DNA of 64,000 nt from Caproiciproducens sp. CPB-2 (GTDB taxonomy: Bacteria; Bacillota; Clostridia; Oscillospirales; Acutalibacteraceae). Under the pieces are notes generated by a model. The model was not told where the DNA came from. It saw nothing but the letters and a program-made list of their open reading frames with translations, and ran no database searches. Position 1 is the stretch's first letter. Each line of letters begins with the position of its first letter. This document shows, piece after piece, positions 50,329 to 58,088 of the stretch. The stretch lies in the NCBI RefSeq assembly GCF_036287215.1, contig NZ_CP142860.1, forward strand, positions 868,001-932,000. Direction: 5' to 3'. Made by a program: the position numbers and the translations under genes.

Positions 50329-51573
50329 TTATCCGCCGGAGATGACGCTGTACATACTGAACATGGGAATAACGATGGAAATCACCACGGTGCCGACAAT
50401 GACGGCGATGATGACCGTCATCGCCGGTTCCAGCGCGCTGGTCAGCCGTTTGGTGGCTTCGTCCGTCTCCTCTTCGTACATGGAAGCCATCTTGTCCAGC
50501 GTTTCAAACAGCATGCCGGATTCCTCTCCAACTTTGATCATGGAGACGAGAAGCGCGTCGAAAATCGGGAATTTCGCCATGGAGGCGTTGATGGCGGAGC
50601 CGAATTTCACCTCGGAAATGATCTGTGTCAGCTGCTCCTTCATAAAGCGGTTCGGAATCACGTCGCGCGAAATTTCAAGCGACTTTACGATATCCACCCC
50701 GGATTCCACCAGGGAAGACATGATGCGGCACAGCCGGGCGATATACGACTGGCGCAGCAGCGGCCCGACGGCCGGAATCCGCAGGATCAGCCGGTCCACC
50801 GCGGTGGAAAACGGAGCGGATTTCTTTTTCAATATTATAAAGCAAAATACGAGGACAAAAACCACCAGCAGGATCAGATACCATCTCGCCATTATAAACG
50901 AGGAAAAGGACATGACGAATCTCGTAATGGCCGGCAGGTCGGTATTGAATTCCTGAAAGATATTCGCGAAATTCGGAAGCACGAACACGTTCATCACAAT
51001 CATCAGCAGCAGGGTGAGGCACAGAAGGAAAATCGGGTATCCGGTCGCGCCCTTCAGCTTGGCGGTCAGCTCGATTTCCTTGTCCAGAATTTTTGCGCAG
51101 CGTTCAAACGCGGTGTCCAGCCGCCCGTCCGTTTCGCCGGACTGGATGATGTTGGTGATGATTTTCGGGAAAGCCCTGAATTTCGACATGGCTTCGGAAA
51201 TCGGAATACCGGTGTACAGGTCCCGGTTCATTTCCTCCAGAATCCGTTTGATCTTTTTATCCTTTTCCCCGCTGATCAGCACCTCCATGGCCATGGAAAG
51301 GGACACGCCGGCCTTCATCATAATTCCCATCTGGTTCATGATGGTGAGAAGCTTTTTCTTTTTGATTTTCGCCTTATGAATGTCGGAACCGGTGATTTCC
51401 ATCTCCCAGATAGAGGTGGGTTCCGCTTCCGTTTTGCCCTCGCCGCCCGCCAGGGAAAGCGCGGTCAGGCCTTCGCTCTGCAGCCGGTCGATCGCGTCGG
51501 CTTTGCTGTCGGCGTTGAGAAAGCCGCGGGATTTTTTATTTCTATGGTCAACCGCCGTATATTGATACCGCAA
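50329..51573 (-). CDS. pilC: Type IV pilus inner-membrane platform protein PilC
   Basis: This 414-residue type II secretion F family protein has two repeated T2SSF domains, with three membrane helices (about 175, 225 and 385). Features are GIMMKAGVSLSMAMEVL in the first repeat and LVESGVDIVKSLEI in the second. It anchors the PilB and PilT motors to the pilus base. The N-terminal about 60 residues (YQYTAVDHRNKKSRGFLNADS) match the family opening. It lies 17 bp after pilT and is the last gene of the pilus operon. Confidence 0.93.
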   Translation of the reverse strand: MRYQYTAVDHRNKKSRGFLNADSKADAIDRLQSEGLTALSLAGGEGKTEAEPTSIWEMEITGSDIHKAKIKKKKLLTIMNQMGIMMKAGVSLSMAMEVLISGEKDKKIKRILEEMNRDLYTGIPISEAMSKFRAFPKIITNIIQSGETDGRLDTAFERCAKILDKEIELTAKLKGATGYPIFLLCLTLLLMIVMNVFVLPNFANIFQEFNTDLPAITRFVMSFSSFIMARWYLILLVVFVLVFCFIILKKKSAPFSTAVDRLILRIPAVGPLLRQSYIARLCRIMSSLVESGVDIVKSLEISRDVIPNRFMKEQLTQIISEVKFGSAINASMAKFPIFDALLVSMIKVGEESGMLFETLDKMASMYEEETDEATKRLTSALEPAMTVIIAVIVGTVVISIVIPMFSMYSVISGG

Positions 51574-51590
51574 TAAAATCCCCTCTTACG

Positions 51591-52634
51591 TCATGAATTT
51601 CGCGTGACGGCGTCAAAGCCGAATTCCCCGGCGGTGCCGCCCGTGATGATTCCCCGCCGCAGCAGGTCGTCGACGCTGCGTTCCAGCGGAATCATTCCCT
51701 GGCTGATCCCGGTCTGGATGGACTGGGAGATATTGGCCGTTCTGCCCTCGCGGATCAGGTTGCTGATCGCGGAGTTGATGAACATCATTTCAAAGGCTCC
51801 GACGCGGCCCCTGCCGTCGGCGGTGGGCAGCAGGCGCTGGGAAATGACGCTTTTCAGCACCAGGGAAAGCTGTGTGCGGATTTGCTGCTGCTGCTGGGGA
51901 GGAAACACGTCGATCAGACGGTCGATGGTTTTGGCGGCCCCGATCGTGTGCAGCGTGGAGAGCACCAGATGCCCGGTTTCCGCCGCGGTCACGGCAATCG
52001 AAATCGATTCAAGGTCGCGCATCTCGCCGACCAGAATGATGTCCGGGTCCTCGCGCAGGGCGGCTTTCAGCGCCCGCGCGTACGAAACGCTGTCCGCGCC
52101 GATCTCTCTCTGGTTGATGATGCTGTTTTTCGGGGTATGCAGATATTCGATCGGGTCCTCGATTGTAATAATGTGGCAGTGCCGGTTTTTGTTGAATTCG
52201 TTGATGATGGCCGCCAGCGTGGTCGATTTCCCGCTTCCGGTCGGGCCGGTCACCAGCACAAGGCCGTCCTGCAGCTCCAGGACCCGGCTGATGGAGGCCG
52301 GAAGGCGCAGCTCGGAAATTTCCGGCGTCGCGGCGCTGATAATGCGCATGACCAGCGTTTCGCCGCGGGTCTGACGGAACGCGTTGATACGGAACCGCCC
52401 GCACCCGCCGATTTCCGCGGAGGCGTCCATGTCGCCGGTTTTCCGGAATTCTTCGTATTTTTCATGGGAAAGGCACTGGCGGATCATGCCGTCCGCCTCT
52501 TCCGGCGTCAGCGCGGGAACGTCGAGAAAATGCATTCTGCCGTTGATGCGGTAAGCGGGACGGTTATTGGCGGACAGGTGGATGTCAGAGGCGTGTCTTG
52601 CAACGCCGCCCGAAACGATTTGTAAAAAATCCAT
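51591..52634 (-). CDS. pilT: Twitching motility ATPase PilT
   Basis: This 347-residue hexameric ATPase powers pilus retraction. It has ASDIHLSAN at the N-terminus, Walker A GPTGSGKST, Walker B ILVGEMRD, the His-box region TGHLVLSTLHT and the AIRNLIREG-type motif (ISNLIREGRT). The start at 52634 has GAGG upstream. Its presence next to pilB indicates pili that extend and retract, rather than a pure pseudopilus or competence system. Confidence 0.93.
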   Translation of the reverse strand: MDFLQIVSGGVARHASDIHLSANNRPAYRINGRMHFLDVPALTPEEADGMIRQCLSHEKYEEFRKTGDMDASAEIGGCGRFRINAFRQTRGETLVMRIISAATPEISELRLPASISRVLELQDGLVLVTGPTGSGKSTTLAAIINEFNKNRHCHIITIEDPIEYLHTPKNSIINQREIGADSVSYARALKAALREDPDIILVGEMRDLESISIAVTAAETGHLVLSTLHTIGAAKTIDRLIDVFPPQQQQQIRTQLSLVLKSVISQRLLPTADGRGRVGAFEMMFINSAISNLIREGRTANISQSIQTGISQGMIPLERSVDDLLRRGIITGGTAGEFGFDAVTRNS

Positions 52635-52645
52635 ACTTGCAAGCC

Positions 52646-54322
52646 TCACATTTGCAGGGAGTAAACTTCCAGCATTTCCTGTACGGAGGTTTTTCCCTCT
52701 ATTACGATTCTCCTGATATTTTCGTCGAGCGTGATCATGCCCTCCTGAACGGCGGTCTCCCGGATCTGGTCCGTGCTTTTTCCATTGTTGATGCAGGCTT
52801 TGATTCCGGTGGAAACCGGCATGATTTCATGAATGGCGGTCCTGCCTCGGTAGCCCTTTCCGCTGCAGTAGCTGCAGCCCTTTGCCCGGTACAGCTTCAG
52901 CCGGGTATCCTTGGGCAGCCCCAGAAGCTCCAGCTCGTTTTCCTCCGCAAGGTATTCCTCTTTACAGTGGGGGCAGAGGGTGCGCACCAGCCGCTGCGCG
53001 ATGACGCCCAGTACGGAGGAGGACACCATGTAGGGCTCCACGCCCATGTCGATCAGGCGGATAATGGAGCTCGGGGCGTCGTAGGTGTGCAGCGTGGAGA
53101 GAACCAGATGCCCGGTGATGGCGACGCTGCTGGCGATTTCCGCGGTCTCCGTGTCGCGGATTTCGCCGATCATGACGACGTCGGGGTCCTGGCGCAGAAT
53201 CGAGCGCAGCACGGCGGAAAAGGTCAGGCCCGCCTTTGCGTTGATGTCCACCTGCGTGATGTTCGGGATAATCATTTCCACGGGATTTTCGACGGTGACA
53301 ATGTTGATATCCTCGCGCATGATTTCTTTCAGCGCGGTGTAAAGGGTGGTGGATTTCCCGCTTCCGGTCGGTCCGGTCAGCAGGAGGATGCCGTGATTGT
53401 TTTTCAGCAGGGAGTTGAATTTTTCAAGATTCTCCGGCAGAAAGCCGATCTCCTCCTTCACAAGGGAGAAGCTGAGCGCGGTCGTGATACGGATGACCAC
53501 TTTTTCGCCGAATACACAGGGCAGGACGGAAATTCTCATGTCAATATCCTTGCCGCCGATCCGGTAATTGATACGGCCGTCCTGCGGAATGCGCTTTTCG
53601 GCGATGTTCATGCCGCCGATGAACTTGATACGGGAAACCACCGAGGGAATCAGCTCGGCGCTGGTTTCCATATAAAGGCTGAGCCGTCCGTCCACCCGGA
53701 AGCGGATGCGCATGGACTTTTCCTCCGGTTCGATGTGGATGTCGCTTGCCTTGAGCAGGACGGCCTGTTCGATCATATTGTTGACAAAGCGGATGATCGG
53801 CTGGTCCGTCCCGGTCTGTCCCTCGAGCTGGTCCAGCGGGATGTCCGGCTGGGCGGTGGAAAGCTCCCGCGCGGCGGCAAACGCTTTCTGAGTGGTGTAC
53901 AGCTCGCGGATTTTCGTTTCCAGCTTCTCGCGTTCCGCAATGACGGGATTCATCTTTAATTTGGTGTAGATTCCGATATCGTTGATCCCGTTGTAATCCA
54001 GCGGGTCCGCGACCGCCACGGTCAGAATGCTGCCCGAGCGGCTGATGGGGACAATCAGATTGGAGCGCGCCAGCTCCTCCGGCACCAGCGACGAAAGGGA
54101 AGGGTCCACGCTGACGGAGGAAAGGTCGAGGTAGGGAATGGAGAGCTGCTTTTCCAGCGAACGGATGATCTGCATTTCCGTCAGGAAGCGGTTGTCGATC
54201 AGAATCCTTCCTAAGCGCACATTGGTGCCCTTTTGCCGCTCCAAAGCCTGCTGGAGCTGTTCTTCGGTGAGCACCCCGGAATTGATCAAAATCTGTCCGA
54301 GCTTCAAATTCGTAATTTTCAT
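52646..54322 (-). CDS. pilB: Type IV pilus assembly ATPase PilB
   Basis: This 558-residue extension motor has an N-terminal GspE-N domain (LGQILINSGVLTEEQLQQAL), then the ATPase core with Walker A GPTGSGKST at about 322-330, Walker B VVMIGEIRD, and a zinc-binding tetracysteine module CPHCKEEY ... CSYCSGKG near 450-485. All motifs are intact. It lies 11 bp after the peptidase gene. Confidence 0.94.
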   Translation of the reverse strand: MKITNLKLGQILINSGVLTEEQLQQALERQKGTNVRLGRILIDNRFLTEMQIIRSLEKQLSIPYLDLSSVSVDPSLSSLVPEELARSNLIVPISRSGSILTVAVADPLDYNGINDIGIYTKLKMNPVIAEREKLETKIRELYTTQKAFAAARELSTAQPDIPLDQLEGQTGTDQPIIRFVNNMIEQAVLLKASDIHIEPEEKSMRIRFRVDGRLSLYMETSAELIPSVVSRIKFIGGMNIAEKRIPQDGRINYRIGGKDIDMRISVLPCVFGEKVVIRITTALSFSLVKEEIGFLPENLEKFNSLLKNNHGILLLTGPTGSGKSTTLYTALKEIMREDINIVTVENPVEMIIPNITQVDINAKAGLTFSAVLRSILRQDPDVVMIGEIRDTETAEIASSVAITGHLVLSTLHTYDAPSSIIRLIDMGVEPYMVSSSVLGVIAQRLVRTLCPHCKEEYLAEENELELLGLPKDTRLKLYRAKGCSYCSGKGYRGRTAIHEIMPVSTGIKACINNGKSTDQIRETAVQEGMITLDENIRRIVIEGKTSVQEMLEVYSLQM

Positions 54323-54333
54323 GATAGGCTCCT

Positions 54334-55110
54334 TTACATATTCAGCAAAGACATGTACCAGACTGCGAAGGACTCAATCTGGCGGTGAAACGCCAGAAAC
54401 AAAAGCAGGCTGAGGCACAGATACGGCCCGAGCGGAAGATAGAGGTTCCGTATCGGCCGCCTGCGCAGCAGCAAAGAAACAATGTAGAAAAACGCAAGGA
54501 AAACGGTCATCAAAAATACGAGAAAGAAAGAAGGGAACCCCGTCAGTATTCCTGCTGCGGCGAAAAGCTTGACGTCACCGAAGCCCATCGCCTCTTTTCT
54601 GCAGGCGATTCTGCCCGCGACGGCAAACAGAAGCATCAGGATCAGCCCGGCGGCCGCTCCGTAAAGAGGGGAAAACCAGCCCGTGTGGAACAGGCGGGTC
54701 CCGCTCAGAAGATCGTAGCCGGACACGGCGGTAAAGATTACAGCCAGCACCAGCGTAAACTGATCGGGAATAATAAAATATTTACTGTCTGCCGCCGCAA
54801 CCATCGGGAGGACGACCGCTGCGGCGCAGAAGGCGAAAAAGAAAAAAAGATCGCCCTTATATTGTAGATAAATCAGGATGAACGACAGGGAAAGGGAGAC
54901 CGTCATCCAGATGCCGTGCGGCTTGAAAAAGAGCCTTTTGCGGGAAAGATCCTCGCCCGGCTGCTCGTCGTAGTCGCAGAACCATCTCGCGGGCAGCGCG
55001 TTGAACAGCCCTACGCTGAGGTTTGCCAGCACCGCCGCGGCAGGGATGCAGAACAGACACACAACGGCGTCGTAAACGCGCCCGGCCTCAGCCCCATTCA
55101 GTGAGATCAT
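54334..55110 (-). CDS. Prepilin peptidase (A24 family), lacking the CxxC methylase module
   Basis: This 258-residue membrane aspartic protease cleaves prepilin leaders. The two catalytic aspartates are D108 (in AAADSKYFIIPD) and D179 (GFGDVK). About seven helices are present. The N-terminal region lacks the paired CxxC motifs of the methyltransferase domain of classical PilD, so mature pilins may not be N-methylated by this protein. The gene overlaps the PilO-like gene by 4 bp. Confidence 0.88.
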   Translation of the reverse strand: MISLNGAEAGRVYDAVVCLFCIPAAAVLANLSVGLFNALPARWFCDYDEQPGEDLSRKRLFFKPHGIWMTVSLSLSFILIYLQYKGDLFFFFAFCAAAVVLPMVAAADSKYFIIPDQFTLVLAVIFTAVSGYDLLSGTRLFHTGWFSPLYGAAAGLILMLLFAVAGRIACRKEAMGFGDVKLFAAAGILTGFPSFFLVFLMTVFLAFFYIVSLLLRRRPIRNLYLPLGPYLCLSLLLFLAFHRQIESFAVWYMSLLNM

Positions 55111-55673
55111 TGTTTGGCACCTTCGGAAAAATAATACAGGGTCATGGTGAGCACCGCGTCGACTTTTCCGGCATCGTCCGGCCCCGCGTATTTCACGCGA
55201 TTGACGAAATAGACCCCTTCGGACTCGTTTTCAAAAGAACCGATCAGCGCGGGCAACTGCACCTGGGTACACAGGACGTTCAGCTCGACGGATACCGTGT
55301 AAAGCTGTTTTCCGCTTGCGGCGGTTTTGCCCTTTTCGGCCTGCTCCGGGCCGACGTTGATGCTTTTCAGCGCGACTCCGGAGGAACCCACGATTTTTCC
55401 GATATCCTCGGCCACGTTTTTTCCTGTTACGGTCGTATCGGCCTTCTCTTCGTTCAGCTGTGTTTTGAGGCCGTCTATCTTCTGCTGCAGGTCGCTGGAC
55501 CGGGCCGACTGCAGTTCATAGATCTGCAGCTGTTCCAGATTGCCGAGGTGCTCTCCGTTCAGATCGGAAACCTTCTGGTTCAGGGGGAGAAAGATATAGT
55601 TTACATAGAGCAAAAGCACCAGAGAAAAACCGAACAGATAAAGCAGGACGCCGGATACTTTTACACTTTTCAT
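55107..55673 (-). CDS. PilO-like pilus alignment protein
   Basis: This 188-residue protein has a short cytoplasmic tail, one membrane helix (VLLYLFGFSLVLLLYVNYIFL), a coiled-coil stretch (about 32-75, LQQKIDGLKTQLNEEK) and a C-terminal ferredoxin-like domain. That is the architecture of PilO, which links the inner-membrane pilus base to the rest of the machine. Sequence identity to known PilO is low, so the call relies on topology and position: 4-bp overlap with the PilM-PilN gene and before the peptidase. Confidence 0.75.
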   Translation of the reverse strand: MKSVKVSGVLLYLFGFSLVLLLYVNYIFLPLNQKVSDLNGEHLGNLEQLQIYELQSARSSDLQQKIDGLKTQLNEEKADTTVTGKNVAEDIGKIVGSSGVALKSINVGPEQAEKGKTAASGKQLYTVSVELNVLCTQVQLPALIGSFENESEGVYFVNRVKYAGPDDAGKVDAVLTMTLYYFSEGAKQ

Positions 55674-57277
55674 TGCTGTCCACCGTCCTTACCGCCCGAT
55701 ACCAAAGGGATGAAGTCCTTTACGCTGAGGGAAACGCTGCAGGCGCACAGGCCGTCGGAACCGACTTCGGCCCGGAACGGCACGGCAATTGCAAAATAGC
55801 CGTTGGACTCCACCTGACGCTTGACGGTCAGATAGTCGTTGTAATTTGCGGTCGTAAAGGTAAGGGAGACGGTGCCGGTCATATTGTCCAGCTCACAGCT
55901 GTCCACCGATTTTGCTTTTGCGGTGATCTGGCTGATCAGCCGGTCCGTGATTTCTTTCGCATTGCTTTTGCCGGAGGGAAGCAGCTTCTGGTCGCTTTTC
56001 AGTTTGGAAAGCTGCTGTTCCAGTTCGCTCTGCTCCTGTAAAAGGGCTTTTACCTCCGTATATTTCGGGTCGTTCAGGGCGCGCTTGTCCTGCGCCTGCT
56101 GTTTCAGCGCGGACAGGTAAACAATCGGTTCCAGCGCCATGACCCCGACGGCGAGCAGCGTGATGACGGCAAGCACGGCCACGTTTGCCGCCCGGGTGCC
56201 CGATATGGATTTTACCAGAAGCAGAAAATCGATATCCTCGGCCTTTTTGGCGGCCAGGATCCCCGCGGCGGTGAAGAAGGCGGCGGGCTGGAACCCGGCC
56301 CTTTTTGCAGCTGCGTTGACGGCAGGCAGGGGAACGGAAAGGGAAGCGATATTTTCAATCGGAATATCCAGTTCCAATCTTGCGCAGAATTCGTCAAATT
56401 TGGGCACAATGGAAAGGCCCCCGCACAGAATCAGCCGATTCAGTTCCAGACGCTCGCTGGAAAGAACCATGCGGATATTGCGGATGGCCTCGCTGACGCT
56501 GGCGTCCAGCAGATCGGAAATCTGCCGCGCCGCGGCTTCGTCGTTTTCCACGGTGAATCCGTAGGTGGTCACGCTTCTGACCGCGTCGGCAAAGGACACC
56601 GAGCGGTTTCGCATGATGATTTCGACAATGTCGTCGAAAACCGTTTCAAAGGTTCTCTGAAAAACGGGCATCCCGTTTTGAAAAAGGACAAGGCGTGTTT
56701 TTGCGTAGTCAAAATCGAGCAGGGCGATCGTCTGATCCCGATCAGCCGGAATCGATTTGCCCGCGTGTAATAATCCGCTGATGGGCGGAACGATCTTCAT
56801 GACGTGAAGGCCGTATTTGGAAAAGGCTTTCCGAATGTCTCCGAGCAGCTTGGTTTTTACCGCGAAAAGGGAGCTTGTCAGCTTGCCGGTGAGCGGGTTC
56901 ACACGGTTGTACTCGTAGTTCTGGATCATATAGCTGTCCACGCCGTCCTGAAGCACCGTTTCGGCTTCCAGCCCGGCCAGGGAAAGCAGGTCTTTCTTTT
57001 TGCACGGAAGGTGCTGGTACTCTTTGCTGACGACAGGATCGTCTTCCAGGCAGAAGATAATCTTATTGGTTCCCATGTTCACGGAGTTTGCGCATTCCCG
57101 CACATATTTCGCAAAAGCGGGGAGATCATCGCAGGTCTTTCCGCCGCGCATGCTTTCGGGCAGCTCAAAGCACTGCGGCAGCCCGAAAACCGGTTTTCGC
57201 GTATATTTTACCCACGTCAGGTAAAGCGCCCTGCGGGTCGTTTGCAGCAGAATCACGTTCAAAGCGGCTGACACCAC
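55670..57277 (-). CDS. PilM-PilN fusion protein of the type IV pilus
   Basis: This 535-residue protein combines an actin-like PilM domain (about 1-350; TIALLDFDYAKTRLVLFQNG and LNRLILCGGLSIVPKF are the ATPase-fold nucleotide-binding segments) with a membrane helix (VAVLAVITLLAVGVMALEPIVYL) and a PilN-like coiled-coil and ferredoxin-like C-terminus (about 395-535). In most bacteria PilM and PilN are separate. The start is uncertain: GTG at 57277 or 57274, or TTG at 57262, none with a strong ribosome site, only about 20 nt after the predicted transcription start. Confidence 0.8.
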   Translation of the reverse strand: MVSAALNVILLQTTRRALYLTWVKYTRKPVFGLPQCFELPESMRGGKTCDDLPAFAKYVRECANSVNMGTNKIIFCLEDDPVVSKEYQHLPCKKKDLLSLAGLEAETVLQDGVDSYMIQNYEYNRVNPLTGKLTSSLFAVKTKLLGDIRKAFSKYGLHVMKIVPPISGLLHAGKSIPADRDQTIALLDFDYAKTRLVLFQNGMPVFQRTFETVFDDIVEIIMRNRSVSFADAVRSVTTYGFTVENDEAAARQISDLLDASVSEAIRNIRMVLSSERLELNRLILCGGLSIVPKFDEFCARLELDIPIENIASLSVPLPAVNAAAKRAGFQPAAFFTAAGILAAKKAEDIDFLLLVKSISGTRAANVAVLAVITLLAVGVMALEPIVYLSALKQQAQDKRALNDPKYTEVKALLQEQSELEQQLSKLKSDQKLLPSGKSNAKEITDRLISQITAKAKSVDSCELDNMTGTVSLTFTTANYNDYLTVKRQVESNGYFAIAVPFRAEVGSDGLCACSVSLSVKDFIPLVSGGKDGGQQ

Positions 57278-57302
57278 ACTTTACTGTTTCAATTTCGATA
57301 CT

Positions 57303-57331
57303 ATTATACATTATCCTGTTATTTGCGGCAA
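57303..57331 (-). promoter_or_regulatory. Internal promoter before the PilM-PilN gene
   Basis: On the minus strand TTGCCG (complement of 57326-57331) and perfect TATAAT (complement of 57303-57308) are 17 bp apart. It allows pilus assembly genes to be expressed separately from the pilin. Confidence 0.6.
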
Positions 57332-57353
57332 TCGGTTTTTCATGTGTATGGAA

Positions 57354-57377
57354 CAAGCCCCGGTTTCCCGGGGCTTG
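57354..57377 (-). terminator. Terminator-like hairpin after the pilin gene
   Basis: CAAGCCCCGG and CCGGGGCTTG form a perfect 10-bp stem with a 4-nt loop (GAAA on the minus strand). The T-tract is short. It probably limits read-through from the strong pilin promoter into the assembly genes. Confidence 0.65.
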
Positions 57378-57395
57378 CAATCATGAATCTAAATT

Positions 57396-57839
57396 TTATG
57401 AAAATGAGCCAGGACCTTTACTCTTGTTATCTAAAACGGTTTTTACAGTAACAGTATCATAGTTGTCGTTATCAAATGTCTTACCATCATTATCACTCTT
57501 TGAAATGCTAATCTTTCCATTGATAGCACGGTAAGACCCATCGCCCTTTATCTGAGGAAGTTCAGAAATACCTTCATGGTCCAGAGCCTCTTGGACAGTT
57601 AAAGCATCTGCATCTGGTGCACCTTTCCATGTACCGGCAGTTGCTTCCGCATGAGCAGATTTGAGCGCCAGCTCCACCGTCTGCGCGTTGGCCTTGTCCA
57701 CATTTTCATTGGCGGTTGAAATGACGTTGCTGACGGTCGGGATGGCAATGGCCGCTAAAATGGCGAGGATGGCGATGACAATGACGAGTTCTACAAGGGT
57801 AAAGCCTTTTTTATTTGTTTTTCGCAGGGTTTTTACCAT
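57396..57839 (-). CDS. Major type IV prepilin
   Basis: This 147-residue protein has the class III signal KTNKKG-FTLVELVIVIAI with cleavage after the glycine, the conserved Glu5 and a hydrophobic helix, followed by a globular head. The 5' part has ordinary base composition, but the 3' two-thirds (57396-57650) is markedly richer in A+T than neighbours. The strongest promoter of the locus precedes it and a hairpin follows it, fitting a highly expressed structural pilin. The head has no cysteine pair, so it lacks the classic disulfide loop. Confidence 0.9.
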   Translation of the reverse strand: MVKTLRKTNKKGFTLVELVIVIAILAILAAIAIPTVSNVISTANENVDKANAQTVELALKSAHAEATAGTWKGAPDADALTVQEALDHEGISELPQIKGDGSYRAINGKISISKSDNDGKTFDNDNYDTVTVKTVLDNKSKGPGSFS

Positions 57840-58028
57840 ATTCGTTCTACCTCTTTTTTGTTTAATTTTCAGTAAGAAAGGAAAAATAAGAACCGCTTCT
57901 ATCTTTTATATTCTGATTATAAAGCCCATTGTTTTTTCTGTCAATAAACTCCGTGAATTTACAAAAAATGTTTTTTATTAAGGCATTTTCTCCCTGAAAT
58001 ATCAAAATTCGCCATCCGTTGAAAATTC
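57840..58028. other. AT-rich divergent promoter region of the pilus locus
   Basis: No gene is supported. The region carries the pilin promoter (57916-57944, minus) and leads into the promoter of the PilX-like operon (58029-58057, plus). Confidence 0.6.
57916..57944 (-). promoter_or_regulatory. Consensus sigma-A promoter of the major pilin
   Basis: On the minus strand perfect TTGACA (complement of 57939-57944) and perfect TATAAT (complement of 57916-57921) with the ideal 17-bp spacer. This is the best-matching promoter of the window. Confidence 0.85.
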
Positions 58029-58057
58029 TTGCGCTCTTCCCGCAATCAGGCTATAAT
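58029..58057 (+). promoter_or_regulatory. Promoter of the minor pilin operon
   Basis: TTGCGC at 58029-58034 and perfect TATAAT at 58052-58057 with a 17-bp spacer, 31 bp before the ATG. Confidence 0.65.
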
Positions 58058-58088
58058 CAAGATGATTCTGAAAGTGAGGTGCGGACGG

